Origin: Dyadobacter sp. MSC1_007
GTDB lineage: Bacteria > Bacteroidota > Bacteroidia > Cytophagales > Spirosomataceae
NCBI RefSeq assembly: GCF_023667495.1
Contig: NZ_JAMOZL010000003.1
Coordinates: 558,001-622,000 of the forward strand
Length of the DNA stretch: 64,000 bases
Direction of reading: 5' to 3'
The stretch's first letter is position 1, and every line of letters begins with the position of its first letter. Position numbers and translations under genes: made by a program. A model generated the notes under the pieces. That model worked only from the letters and a program-made list of their open reading frames with translations, did no database searches and was not told the origin of the DNA. Below are positions 1-8,864 of the stretch, piece by piece.

Positions 1-1729
1 GCTGAGCGCCGGATATGGCGGAAGGTGAATCGATCATCACATCACGTCCCGAGTTGTTCTTGGGGAATGCGATGAAATCCCTGATAGACTCCGCTCCACC
101 AAAAATAGAACACAACCTGTCGAAACCGAATGCAATCCCGGCATGAGGAGGGGCGCCGAATTCAAATGCATTCATCAGAAAACCAAATTGTTCTTGTGCT
201 TCTTCAGCCGAGAAACCGAGGATTTCGAACATTTTCCGTTGCAGCTCTTTTTCAAAGATCCTGACAGAACCTCCGCCAACTTCAACGCCATTGATCACCA
301 TATCGTATGCATTGGCCCTCACCAGTCCCAGATTTTTATCCAGCAAACCGATATCTTCCGGTTTTGGACTCGTAAATGGATGGTGCATCGCAAACCAACG
401 GTTTTCTTCTTCTCCAAATTCCAGCAAAGGGAAATCCACAACCCAAAGAGCCCGGTATTCGTTAGGATTACGCAAACCCAGACGTGAGCCCATTTCAAGA
501 CGAAGCTCGTTCAACTGCTTGCGTGTTTTGTCACCCTGGCCCGAAAGTATCAGTAAAAGATCACCTGGCTTAGCATCAAACGCTTCGACCCACTTTTTGA
601 GGTCGTCTTCCGTGTAGAATTTGTCAACGGACGATTTGATCGAGCCATCGGTGTTATAACGTACATAAACCAATCCCTTCGCTCCGATCTGCGGACGTTT
701 GATCCAGTCGGTGAGTTCGTCAATCTGTTTTCTGGTATACACTGCGCAACCTGGCGCGCAAATGCCCACTACAAGGCCGGCGTCATCAAATACACCGAAA
801 CCTTTGCCAGAAGTCAGGTCCTGATCTTCGCCTTTCAGCTCCGTGAACTGCATTTCGAAACGGATATCCGGCTTGTCGGAGCCGTAAAGTCGCATGGCAT
901 CCGCATAAGTCATGCGAGGAACCACTGGAAGATCGATGCCCTTTACTTTGCTGAAAAGGTTGCGGATCATGCCTTCGAATGTATTCAAGACGTCTTCCTG
1001 AGTCACAAACGACATTTCGCAGTCGATCTGAGTGAACTCGGGCTGACGGTCGGCGCGGAGATCTTCGTCACGGAAGCACTTCACAATCTGATAATAGCGG
1101 TCAAAACCAGCTACCATCAGCAACTGCTTGAATGTTTGCGGAGATTGTGGCAATGCATAAAATTCGCCCGGGTTCATCCGGCTTGGCACCACAAAATCGC
1201 GGGCACCTTCCGGCGTGGATTTGATCAGTACCGGGGTTTCTACTTCGATAAAGTTAAGATCATCGAGATATGCTCGGGTATAGCGTGCAACCTGGTGACG
1301 TAGTTGCAGATTTTTACGAACCACATTTCTGCGAAGGTCGAGATACCGGTATTTCATGCGGATATCATCGCCACCGTCGGTTTCGTCCTCGATCAGGAAT
1401 GGCGGCAATTTCGCGGGGTTCAGAATGCTGAGTTCCGCAACGCGGATCTCGATGTTACCGGTTGCAATTTTGTCGTTTTTAGACAAACGTTCGATGACCG
1501 CACCTTTTGCAGAAATAACAAATTCGCGGCCCAGCGAACGGGCAGTTTCCAACACGGCTGCGGGTGTTTTACCTTCTTCAAAAAGGAGCTGAGTGATGCC
1601 GTAACGGTCACGCAAATCGAGCCAGATCATCCCTCCTTTGTCCCGGACGCGCTGAACCCAACCGCATAATACAACGTCTTGATTTACATGTTCTAAGCTT
1701 AGTTCCCCACAGGTATGTGTACGTAACAT
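1..1729 (-). CDS. aspS: Aspartyl-tRNA synthetase (C-terminal end cut by window edge)
   Basis: Class II aminoacyl-tRNA synthetase that charges tRNA-Asp with aspartate in the cytoplasm. The start is the ATG at 1729, giving [15 protein letters not shown], the typical N-terminal anticodon-binding OB fold (followed by [20 protein letters not shown]). Near 1120-1210 the minus strand reads [20 protein letters not shown], the bacterial AspS active-site region, and near 100-165 it reads [14 protein letters not shown], class II motif 3. 576 codons are visible and the frame is still open at base 1; bacterial AspS is usually about 580-600 aa, so only a few residues are missing. The gene is divergent from the lipoprotein gene at 1822. 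A Bacteroidota -7 box lies 50 nt upstream of the start. Function is certain from sequence; only the extreme C-terminus is unseen. Confidence 0.97.
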   Translation of the reverse strand, partial: MLRTHTCGELSLEHVNQDVVLCGWVQRVRDKGGMIWLDLRDRYGITQLLFEEGKTPAAVLETARSLGREFVISAKGAVIERLSKNDKIATGNIEIRVAELSILNPAKLPPFLIEDETDGGDDIRMKYRYLDLRRNVVRKNLQLRHQVARYTRAYLDDLNFIEVETPVLIKSTPEGARDFVVPSRMNPGEFYALPQSPQTFKQLLMVAGFDRYYQIVKCFRDEDLRADRQPEFTQIDCEMSFVTQEDVLNTFEGMIRNLFSKVKGIDLPVVPRMTYADAMRLYGSDKPDIRFEMQFTELKGEDQDLTSGKGFGVFDDAGLVVGICAPGCAVYTRKQIDELTDWIKRPQIGAKGLVYVRYNTDGSIKSSVDKFYTEDDLKKWVEAFDAKPGDLLLILSGQGDKTRKQLNELRLEMGSRLGLRNPNEYRALWVVDFPLLEFGEEENRWFAMHHPFTSPKPEDIGLLDKNLGLVRANAYDMVINGVEVGGGSVRIFEKELQRKMFEILGFSAEEAQEQFGFLMNAFEFGAPPHAGIAFGFDRLCSIFGGAESIRDFIAFPKNNSGRDVMIDSPSAISGAQ

Positions 1730-1778
1730 ATAACTATTTTAATACTGATATAATGAAAGTCACTGATAATAAATGCCG

Positions 1779-1786
1779 CAAAAGTA
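1779..1786 (-). promoter_or_regulatory. Bacteroidota-type -7 box of aspS
   Basis: The minus strand reads TACTTTTG followed by CGGCA, matching the Bacteroidota sigma-A -7 consensus TAnnTTTG. It lies about 50 nt upstream of the aspS ATG. No good TTG -33 element is seen at the usual 19-21 nt spacing, so this is a motif call only. Confidence 0.5.
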
Positions 1787-1821
1787 CGTATTTTTAGCAA
1801 ATCTAACATGAAGTGTTTTTT

Positions 1822-2736
1822 ATGAAAATATATAGCAGGTTGGGTGGACAGGCCGGTATCATCCTTTCTTCACTCGTTTTCTGCGTTACCTGTTCCTGTG
1901 ATCCAAGCCCCGATCCAGGTGTCGAAGATCAGGATCAATTTGAGATAACACCTGAAAAATCCGCCATCGCTCCGGGCATTATCGACGAGGCTTCGGGCCT
2001 GGCGCCGAGCGCTAATATGCCAGGCTATTTGTGGACTATTCAAGACTCGGGCAAGCCTAATTCACTCTATCTGATCAGCAAGGACGGGACATCGGTGAAG
2101 GAATACAATGTGCCCGGCTCGAGCAACCGCGATTGGGAGGATGTAGCCGTTGGTCCGGGGCCCGACAATGGCGCAAGCTACATATATATAGGTGATATTG
2201 GCAACAATAATGCGTCCGCAGGCACAAGTACGATCTACCGGGTTCCCGAGATCGCCGGTACCGACGGTGCATTCAAGCAGGAAGCGGTGCAAAAAATCAA
2301 TTTTAGCTATCCCGACGGTCCCCGCGATGCAGAATCGCTCATCCTCGACCCGGTTACCAAGGATATTTTTATCATTTCAAAAGAAAACCAGAATACGGGT
2401 ATTTATCGTTTGCCGTTTCCTCAGTCGGTGTCGGAAACGATGACGGCGGAGAAAATCGGGACAGTACCGGGCGTCGCGATGGCCACGGGAGGCAGTATTT
2501 CCAATGATGGGAGTGAGATTTTGATCCGTACTTATCTTGCAGTTTCGTATTGGAAGCGGAATAATGGTGAAACCGTCGGTCAAACGCTCACAAAGTCTGC
2601 TAACAAAGTATTGGTTGTTGCGCTTGAACCACAGGGCGAAAGCGTGTGTTTTGACGCAGAACGCAAGGGGTTCTACACACTAAGTGAAAAATCAAACGCA
2701 GCCAGCGTGAATCTCAATTATTATAAAAGAAAATAA
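1822..2736 (+). CDS. Putative lipoprotein, beta-propeller-like, unknown function
   Basis: A 304-aa exported protein. The start is taken as the ATG at 1822 (MKIYSRLGG); a GTG at 1813 would add three residues. The N-terminus has a hydrophobic stretch ending in a cysteine-rich segment (FCVTCSCDPSPDP), so it is probably a lipoprotein, although the exact acylated Cys is unclear. The mature part has repeated short beta-rich blocks such as EASGLAPS, GYLWTIQDSG, DWEDVAVG and YIYIGDIGNN, which resemble blades of a beta-propeller of the kind found in esterase-like or SdiA-regulated-like proteins. It ends 9 nt before the CocE-type hydrolase and probably forms an operon with it and the following peptidase. 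I do not recognise a named family; catalysis is not shown. Confidence 0.8.
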   Translation: MKIYSRLGGQAGIILSSLVFCVTCSCDPSPDPGVEDQDQFEITPEKSAIAPGIIDEASGLAPSANMPGYLWTIQDSGKPNSLYLISKDGTSVKEYNVPGSSNRDWEDVAVGPGPDNGASYIYIGDIGNNNASAGTSTIYRVPEIAGTDGAFKQEAVQKINFSYPDGPRDAESLILDPVTKDIFIISKENQNTGIYRLPFPQSVSETMTAEKIGTVPGVAMATGGSISNDGSEILIRTYLAVSYWKRNNGETVGQTLTKSANKVLVVALEPQGESVCFDAERKGFYTLSEKSNAASVNLNYYKRK

Positions 2737-2745
2737 TCACAAACT

Positions 2746-4632
2746 ATGCTCAGAAATTTACTAACTGCCGCGCTGATCGTGTTGGCACAGCACATTTATG
2801 CTCAGAATGTCTCAGACGATAAATTTGTCAGGGAAAACTACTCCAAAGCTGAATACGACATTCCGGTAAGGGATGGCGTGAAGCTCCATACTATTGTTTA
2901 TACGCCGAAAGACGCTGCGCCCGACAAGCAATATCCTTTTTTAATGCAGCGCACCTGTTACAGCGTGGCACCTTACGGCCAGGATGCTTACCCCCCGCGT
3001 TTGGGACCAAGTCCAGCATTAATGCGTGATAAATTCATCTTCGTTTACCAGGATGTTCGCGGCCGTTATCTCAGCGAAGGCGTCTGGACGAACATGACGC
3101 CGCATATCGATCAGAAAAAAGGCAAAAACGAGGTCGACGAGGCTTCGGATACTTATGATACGATCGACTGGTTGCTTAAAAACATTCCCAATAACAATGG
3201 AAGGGTAGGTCAATGGGGCATTTCATATCCCGGTTTTTACACCACGGCCAGCGCGCTTTCCGGACACCCTGCATTGAAAGCATCGTCACCGCAGGCGCCC
3301 ATTGCCGACTTTTACTTTGATGATTTCCATCATAACGGCGCATTTACGCAAGGTTACTATCTTACTTTCCCTGTTTTTGGTATAAAACCTCCTAAACCGA
3401 CAACTGCATCGTGGTTTACCAGCGAGATGTTCAGCCCGAAGCCGGACGGTTATACTTTTAACCTGGAAATTGGGTCATTGAAAAATTTCGACAAATACTA
3501 CGCCCAGAATTTTTTCTGGAAGGAAACCGTCGATCATCCCAATAAGGACGAATTCTGGAAGAAAAGGGATATTCTGCCGCATTTGAAAGGCGTCAAGCAT
3601 GCATTTATGACCGTTGGCGGGTGGTTTGATGCTGAGGACCTGTACGGACCTTTGAACACTTACAAAACGCTTGAAAAGAACAATCCATCCATGTACAACA
3701 CATTGGTGGTAGGGCCGTTCGGACACGGCCGTTGGAGCCGCGAAACGGGGCATACGCTTCATAATGACATTTATTTCGGTGACAGCATCGCGACGTTTTA
3801 CCAAAACAATATCGAAGCGACATTCTTCAAGCACTTTTTGAAAGGCGCGGGCGACGGGAAAACCGGTTTGCCGGAGGCTTATTTATTTGATACAGGTAAA
3901 AAAGAATGGAAAACGTTTGATAAATGGCCGGTTGCGAATGCCGAAAAAGTAAAGCTATTTTTCCATCCAAAAGGCAAGCTTGATTTTACTGCGCCGAAAG
4001 AGGCCAAATCGGCGACCGAATATGTGAGCGATCCTTTGAAACCTGTTCCATACACGGCTAACTACAAACAAATGTCGGGTTTTACGCCTTTTGAATATAT
4101 GTCGGAAGATCAGCGGTTCGCCGCTACCCGGCCCGACGTGCTTGTTTTTGAAACCGATATTCTCGATAGCAATATCACATTGGGAGGGGAGATTAATGCA
4201 TTGCTGAAATTCAGCACAACCGGCACCGACGCCGATTTCTTTGTCAAGCTCATCGATGTGTATCCCGACGATGAGAAAAACCATGCATTCATGCCGGATC
4301 CCAAAGTGGTAATGGCCGGTTACCAGCAAATGGTAAGGAGCGAGGTAATGCGTGCAAGATTCCGCAACGGTTTTGAAAAACCGGAAGCTGTTGTTGCCGG
4401 AAAAGTTACTGACCTGAATTTTCGCTTGCAGGATGTGCTGCACACTTTCAAAAAAGGTCACCGGATCATGATCCAGGTGCAAAGTACGGCCTTCCCGCTA
4501 TTTGACAGAAATCCACAAAAATATGTGGAGAACATTTACAAGGCGGAGGATGCTGATTTTACAACGGCAAAACACACCGTTTATCACCAGGCCAACGCCG
4601 CCAGCGCGCTCGAAGTGGAGGTTATCAAATAG
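2746..4632 (+). CDS. CocE/NonD family (S15-type) hydrolase, exported
   Basis: A 628-aa serine hydrolase of the X-Pro dipeptidyl-peptidase / alpha-amino-acid ester hydrolase superfamily. Residues 1-20 form a signal peptide ending HIYAQ. The alpha/beta-hydrolase domain follows (VRDGVKLHTIVYTP, then YQDVRGRYLSEG), with nucleophile Ser160 in GISYPG, probable acid Asp295 in GGWFDAEDLYGP and His327 in GPFGHGRW. The C-terminal part (about 400-628) is the jelly-roll domain typical of the family. Members cleave amide or ester bonds of amino-acid esters, acylated beta-lactams or Xaa-Pro peptides; the substrate here cannot be read from sequence. The next gene, a prolyl oligopeptidase, starts 14 nt after its stop, suggesting a periplasmic peptide-degrading operon. 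Confidence 0.93.
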   Translation: MLRNLLTAALIVLAQHIYAQNVSDDKFVRENYSKAEYDIPVRDGVKLHTIVYTPKDAAPDKQYPFLMQRTCYSVAPYGQDAYPPRLGPSPALMRDKFIFVYQDVRGRYLSEGVWTNMTPHIDQKKGKNEVDEASDTYDTIDWLLKNIPNNNGRVGQWGISYPGFYTTASALSGHPALKASSPQAPIADFYFDDFHHNGAFTQGYYLTFPVFGIKPPKPTTASWFTSEMFSPKPDGYTFNLEIGSLKNFDKYYAQNFFWKETVDHPNKDEFWKKRDILPHLKGVKHAFMTVGGWFDAEDLYGPLNTYKTLEKNNPSMYNTLVVGPFGHGRWSRETGHTLHNDIYFGDSIATFYQNNIEATFFKHFLKGAGDGKTGLPEAYLFDTGKKEWKTFDKWPVANAEKVKLFFHPKGKLDFTAPKEAKSATEYVSDPLKPVPYTANYKQMSGFTPFEYMSEDQRFAATRPDVLVFETDILDSNITLGGEINALLKFSTTGTDADFFVKLIDVYPDDEKNHAFMPDPKVVMAGYQQMVRSEVMRARFRNGFEKPEAVVAGKVTDLNFRLQDVLHTFKKGHRIMIQVQSTAFPLFDRNPQKYVENIYKAEDADFTTAKHTVYHQANAASALEVEVIK

Positions 4633-4646
4633 GGCAGCGTTTTTAC

Positions 4647-6758
4647 ATGGATTCAAAAAGAATACTGATGACATTATTGACAGCATCGGTGCTGCCCGAC
4701 TATGGCAGTGCCCAGCACATCCAATATCCTGAAACCAGAAAACAGGAGCATTTCGACGAATATCATGGCGTAAAAGTCGCGGATCCCTACCGATGGCTGG
4801 AAGATGACCGCTCGGAGGAAACGGCGGCATGGGTGAAAGCCCAGAACGAGGTTACATTTAGCTATCTGGAAAAGATACCTTTCCGGGGGAAAATATTTGC
4901 TGATCTGGAAAAAGCATATAATTATCCCAAATATTCGGCCCCGCGGAAAAAGGGCCCTTATTTCTATTTTTATAAAAATGATGGCCTGCAAAACCAGGCG
5001 GTACTTTACAGACAGAAGGGGCTGAACGGCGAACCGGAAGTTGTGCTGGATCCTAATAAACTTTCGCCGGATGGCACTACCAGACTGACCGTGTTCAGTT
5101 TGTCGAAAGACGGCTCTTATGCCGTGCTGGGCTTCTCGAAAGGCGGCTCCGACTGGCAGGAATATCAGGTAATGGACATGAAAACGCTGTCCATGCTCGC
5201 TGATAAGGTCGAATGGGTGAAAGTATCGGGCGCTGCCTGGCAGGGCGACGGCTTTTATTACAGCAGTTATCCGAAACCAGAAGGCAGCGCGCTGGCCGCC
5301 AAGAATGAGAACCATCAGGTTTATTTTCATCGCATAGGGACGACCCAGGATCAAGACAAGCTTGTATTTGAAGATCCGGCGAACCCGCAACGCTTTCACA
5401 CCGTCGGTACAACAGAAGACGAGCAGTATGCGGTACTGAATGTAAGCGATCGGGGAAAAGGGAAGGACGGCAATGCAGTTTGGGTGATGAAAAGAGGCGA
5501 ATCGCGGTTTGTGCCTATTCAGGAGGAGATCACCGATTTTCGCTTTGGGGTGATTGAAAATGTTGGTGATAACTTTCTCGTCGAAACAAATGAGCACGCT
5601 GCCAATGGAAAGGTAATGCTATTTGAAAGTGCCACTAAAACCTGGAAAACCGTGCTGCCTGAGCGGGAAGAGCCTTTGGAAGGCGCGGGCCTGGCGGGAG
5701 GCAAACTATTTGCTTCTTATCTTAAAGATGTAACAACCCGGACCTACGTTTACAATATCAGCGGTAAGCTAGAACGTGAAATCACATTGCCGGGACTTGG
5801 TTCTGCGACAGGTTTCAGTGGAGAAGCTGAGGATACTTTTGTTTTCTACACATTTACTTCATTCAATTATCCTGCTACTATATTCCGATACGACATTGCG
5901 GATGGTAAAAGCAGCATTTTTCGCGAGCCGGAGGTTGCATTTAAACCTTCGGACTATGAAACAAAACAGGTTTTTTATCCAAGTAAAGACGGAACGAAAA
6001 TCCCCGCCTTCATTACTTATAAAAAAGGGTTAAAACTGGATGGCAGTAATCCTACGATCCTTTACGGTTATGGAGGTTTTAATGTGAGCCTGCCGCCTGC
6101 GTTTAGCCCTACCCGTATTTCTTTTTTCGACCAGGGAGGAGTGTTCGTGCAGGCTAATTTGCGGGGCGGAAGTGAATATGGTGAGAAATGGCACGAGCAA
6201 GGAATGAAGCTCAAAAAGCAGAATGTATTTGACGATTTCATCGCTGCCGCAGAATACCTGATCAAAGAAAAATATACTTCTCCTGAAAGACTGGCAATCC
6301 AGGGCGGCTCAAATGGCGGACTGCTGGTGGGCACTGTGATGAACCAGCGTCCGGAGCTGTTCAAAGTGGCACTTCCGGCTGTTGGTGTCATGGATATGCT
6401 TCGTTTCCACAAGTTTACCATCGGCTGGAACTGGATCGCCGATTATGGTAGTAGCGACAATGCCGAAGAATTCAAAGTCCTTTATGGTTATTCGCCGCTC
6501 CACAATATCCGCGAAGGAGGGCAATATCCGGCAACAATGATCACCACCGCCGACCATGACGACCGGGTAGTTCCTGCGCATTCATTTAAGTATGCCGCCG
6601 AATTGCAATCGAAAGCCGGGAAAACGTCCGCGAATCCGTTATTGATCAGAATTGATACGAATTCAGGACATGGGGCAAGTAATACTAAAAAGGCTTTGGA
6701 AACACAGGCGGATATTTATGCCTTTCTGTTTAAGAATATGAATTTAGTTTGGAAATAG
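4647..6758 (+). CDS. Prolyl oligopeptidase family serine peptidase (S9A)
   Basis: A 703-aa peptidase that would cleave short peptides after proline. The N-terminus (MDSKRILMTLLTASVLPDYG) looks like a weak signal peptide ending near GSAQ. Residues about 24-90 match the S9 N-terminal block (YPETRKQEHFDEYHG, VADPYRWLEDD), about 90-430 the seven-bladed propeller, and 440-703 the catalytic alpha/beta-hydrolase. Catalytic residues visible are Ser555 in GGSNGG, Asp639 in ADHDDRVVP and His675 in NSGHGAS. Length is normal for S9A. It sits 14 nt downstream of the CocE-type hydrolase and is followed by a strong terminator, so it is the last gene of the three-gene plus-strand unit. Confidence 0.95.
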   Translation: MDSKRILMTLLTASVLPDYGSAQHIQYPETRKQEHFDEYHGVKVADPYRWLEDDRSEETAAWVKAQNEVTFSYLEKIPFRGKIFADLEKAYNYPKYSAPRKKGPYFYFYKNDGLQNQAVLYRQKGLNGEPEVVLDPNKLSPDGTTRLTVFSLSKDGSYAVLGFSKGGSDWQEYQVMDMKTLSMLADKVEWVKVSGAAWQGDGFYYSSYPKPEGSALAAKNENHQVYFHRIGTTQDQDKLVFEDPANPQRFHTVGTTEDEQYAVLNVSDRGKGKDGNAVWVMKRGESRFVPIQEEITDFRFGVIENVGDNFLVETNEHAANGKVMLFESATKTWKTVLPEREEPLEGAGLAGGKLFASYLKDVTTRTYVYNISGKLEREITLPGLGSATGFSGEAEDTFVFYTFTSFNYPATIFRYDIADGKSSIFREPEVAFKPSDYETKQVFYPSKDGTKIPAFITYKKGLKLDGSNPTILYGYGGFNVSLPPAFSPTRISFFDQGGVFVQANLRGGSEYGEKWHEQGMKLKKQNVFDDFIAAAEYLIKEKYTSPERLAIQGGSNGGLLVGTVMNQRPELFKVALPAVGVMDMLRFHKFTIGWNWIADYGSSDNAEEFKVLYGYSPLHNIREGGQYPATMITTADHDDRVVPAHSFKYAAELQSKAGKTSANPLLIRIDTNSGHGASNTKKALETQADIYAFLFKNMNLVWK

Positions 6759-6772
6759 ATTTTGTTGTGAAG

Positions 6773-6822
6773 ATTAATAAAGGGATAAGATTGGCATCAG
6801 TCAATTTTATCCCTTTATTAAT
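6773..6822 (+). terminator. Hairpin terminator after the peptidase operon
   Basis: Inverted repeat with 21-bp arms (6773-6793 and 6802-6822, one G:U-type mismatch) and an 8-nt loop, centred on AAGGGATAA. A/T-rich outer arms make it compatible with intrinsic termination in both directions. It lies 15 nt after the prolyl oligopeptidase stop. Confidence 0.75.
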
Positions 6823-6859
6823 TATGTAACCGTAAAAATGCATTTATAAAATATTTATT

Positions 6860-6867
6860 TACATTTG
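6860..6867 (+). promoter_or_regulatory. Candidate -7 box upstream of the LRR cluster
   Basis: TACATTTG matches TAnnTTTG and lies about 97 nt before the first LRR gene in an A/T-rich region. It is the only such motif seen ahead of the three LRR genes, whose intergenic gaps are just 38 nt, suggesting one transcript. No clear TTG -33 was found. Confidence 0.4.
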
Positions 6868-6963
6868 TTTATAGCTATTTCTTATATATAGCTGGAACCG
6901 CAAGGTTCATTGCTCCACTCAACGTTCAGAACGATTTTTATTCTAAACCTCAATCGATAGGCT

Positions 6964-8826
6964 ATGAAAAATTGTCTACTAGCGTTTCTATTTCTTTTTT
7001 CTTTTAAGGTATTTGGCCAGACGTTGGAGACTGACCGGCTGGCATTGGTTGCGATCTATAATGCAACAGCATATAATCCAATAACACAACGGGACTATTT
7101 CAATGACATTTCGGGCTGGGCGGTAGGCGGTGCGCCAGGAGATAGTCCTTGCGGATGGACAGGCGTAACCTGCGAAGGCGGGCGCGTGACACGCCTGGAT
7201 ATGTCAATGTTTCAGGTACACGGCCCAATAGCCCCGGAGATCGGCAATCTGACTGCATTAAAGTATTTAGACCTGAGAGGAGGAGGGGCGGAGTTTTATC
7301 CCTGGATAGGGGAGGTTCCTGATGAACTTGGAAACCTCAGCGCTCTTGAATATCTAAATTTAAGTCATAACAGAATCGGCATTGCTAATATGGGGGTTAT
7401 TGGCAACCTCACCAATCTAAAAGAGTTGGCCGTAACGCCGCTGGGTGAAATTCCGGCGCAATGGGCGAGTCTGGTAAACCTTGAAGTGCTTTTTCTGGGT
7501 AACCATGAGGCATTCGGGCCATCTGAAACATTTGCTTTCCCTGGCTTCTTACCGAATTTTACCAAATTGCGTGAGCTACGTCTGGCTGGCCAATTGAGCG
7601 GCACACTTCCCGCCCAGATTGGAGATCTGGCTAATCTTGAAATTCTTGAAATAGATAGGAATTATGGATTAACGGGGCAAATCCCCCCTGAGATCGGCAA
7701 TCTGTTTAAGTTAAAGAAGTTGTCGATCGTAATTTCACAGAATATGAATGGTACTATCCCCACTGAGATCGGCAACCTTTTGAATCTTGAAGAATTGCAC
7801 TTAGGAGATCTTGCAATAACCGGTAGTATTCCATCGCAGATCAATAATCTGACAAAATTGACGCGGATTCAAATCGGAAGTACAAATTTAGGAGGGCCAT
7901 TTCCTGCCATCGATAATCTGACAGCGCTGTCTTACTTCGATATCCGATATAACCATTTCAAAGGCCGACTTCCCAGTTTGGCGGGTATTCCGGTAGGTGG
8001 ATATGTTAACATAGGCGCAAATGCCTTCACTTTTGCCGGATTGGAAGAAAATTTCAGCAAGCTCGACGGATACGGTGGCCAGGCAATGATACCAATACTG
8101 GCACAGCTATTGCCGGGCGGAAGTGCTGATTTATCTGTGGAGGTTGGAGGAACACTAGCCAACAACACGTATAGGTGGTACAAGAATGGCGCGCTGTTTG
8201 CGACTAATATAGGGAACCAGTCTGTTGCCGTTACGGAGGAAGCGACCTACCGGGTTGAGGTGACAAACAGTGTTGTTACCGGATTAAAATTGGTCAGTAA
8301 TGATTACGTCTACGTTAAACTTCCTGTAACGCTTGTTTCATTCAATGCGCATAGAATCGACGACCAGAATAAACTAACCTGGAAAACAACTTCCGAAACC
8401 AACAACAAAGGCTTCGAAATAGAACGTGGTGCGGATGCAAAAACGTTCGAGAAAATCGGCTTTGTAGATGGAAGCGGGGACACGAAAGAAATCCAAACCT
8501 ATCACTTTGCAGACTTGCTGCCGCTGACCACAAGCTACTATCGTTTGAAACAGCTGGACTATGATGGCAAGTTTGAATACTCCCGCATTATCTCCATCAA
8601 GGACGAAAGTATTGTTTTAAACGTCTATCCCAATCCTGCGCAGGAATATCTGACTATTTCCGGCATTGAAACAGGTACCGAAGTTTCCATCATTAATGAA
8701 AGCGGACGAGTCGTATTAAAGAGCCGAATAAATCCGAAGCAGGCCATTGCGATCAGCGGATTGAGTGCCGGTTTATACAATGTGCTGGCTGGCGGCGTCA
8801 GCAAAAAGTTGCTGATTAGTCGGTAG
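6964..8826 (+). CDS. Secreted LRR protein with plant-type LRR cap and T9SS sorting domain (paralog 1)
   Basis: A 620-aa secreted protein. Signal peptide about 1-19 (ends KVFGQ). Residues 20-75 form an LRRNT_2-like cap as in plant LRR receptors (DRLALVAIYN, SPCGWTGVTCEGGRVTRLD). Residues about 75-370 are leucine-rich repeats of the plant-specific type (GxIPxEIGNLxxLxxL). An Ig/PKD-like stretch (YRWYKNGALF) follows at about 375-455, then a beta-sandwich segment common in this phylum (LTWKTTSETNNKGFEIER), then a type A T9SS C-terminal sorting domain (NVYPNPAQEYLTISG to KKLLISR). Known T9SS biology predicts outer-membrane translocation and surface attachment or release. It is the first of three tandem paralogs. 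Role, perhaps adhesion or ligand binding, is inference. Confidence 0.93.
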   Translation: MKNCLLAFLFLFSFKVFGQTLETDRLALVAIYNATAYNPITQRDYFNDISGWAVGGAPGDSPCGWTGVTCEGGRVTRLDMSMFQVHGPIAPEIGNLTALKYLDLRGGGAEFYPWIGEVPDELGNLSALEYLNLSHNRIGIANMGVIGNLTNLKELAVTPLGEIPAQWASLVNLEVLFLGNHEAFGPSETFAFPGFLPNFTKLRELRLAGQLSGTLPAQIGDLANLEILEIDRNYGLTGQIPPEIGNLFKLKKLSIVISQNMNGTIPTEIGNLLNLEELHLGDLAITGSIPSQINNLTKLTRIQIGSTNLGGPFPAIDNLTALSYFDIRYNHFKGRLPSLAGIPVGGYVNIGANAFTFAGLEENFSKLDGYGGQAMIPILAQLLPGGSADLSVEVGGTLANNTYRWYKNGALFATNIGNQSVAVTEEATYRVEVTNSVVTGLKLVSNDYVYVKLPVTLVSFNAHRIDDQNKLTWKTTSETNNKGFEIERGADAKTFEKIGFVDGSGDTKEIQTYHFADLLPLTTSYYRLKQLDYDGKFEYSRIISIKDESIVLNVYPNPAQEYLTISGIETGTEVSIINESGRVVLKSRINPKQAIAISGLSAGLYNVLAGGVSKKLLISR

Positions 8827-8864
8827 TACCTTCACTTTTCCTTATCCATTTAATATTCAGAGCC

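Noticed and set aside
3475-4482. Two minus-strand ORFs (119 and 175 aa) opposite the CocE-type hydrolase
   Set aside because: They are antisense shadows of a complete S15-type hydrolase, with no domain features.
4674-5597. 307-aa minus-strand ORF opposite the prolyl oligopeptidase
   Set aside because: The opposite strand encodes a complete S9A peptidase with catalytic residues; the antisense frame has no recognisable domain.
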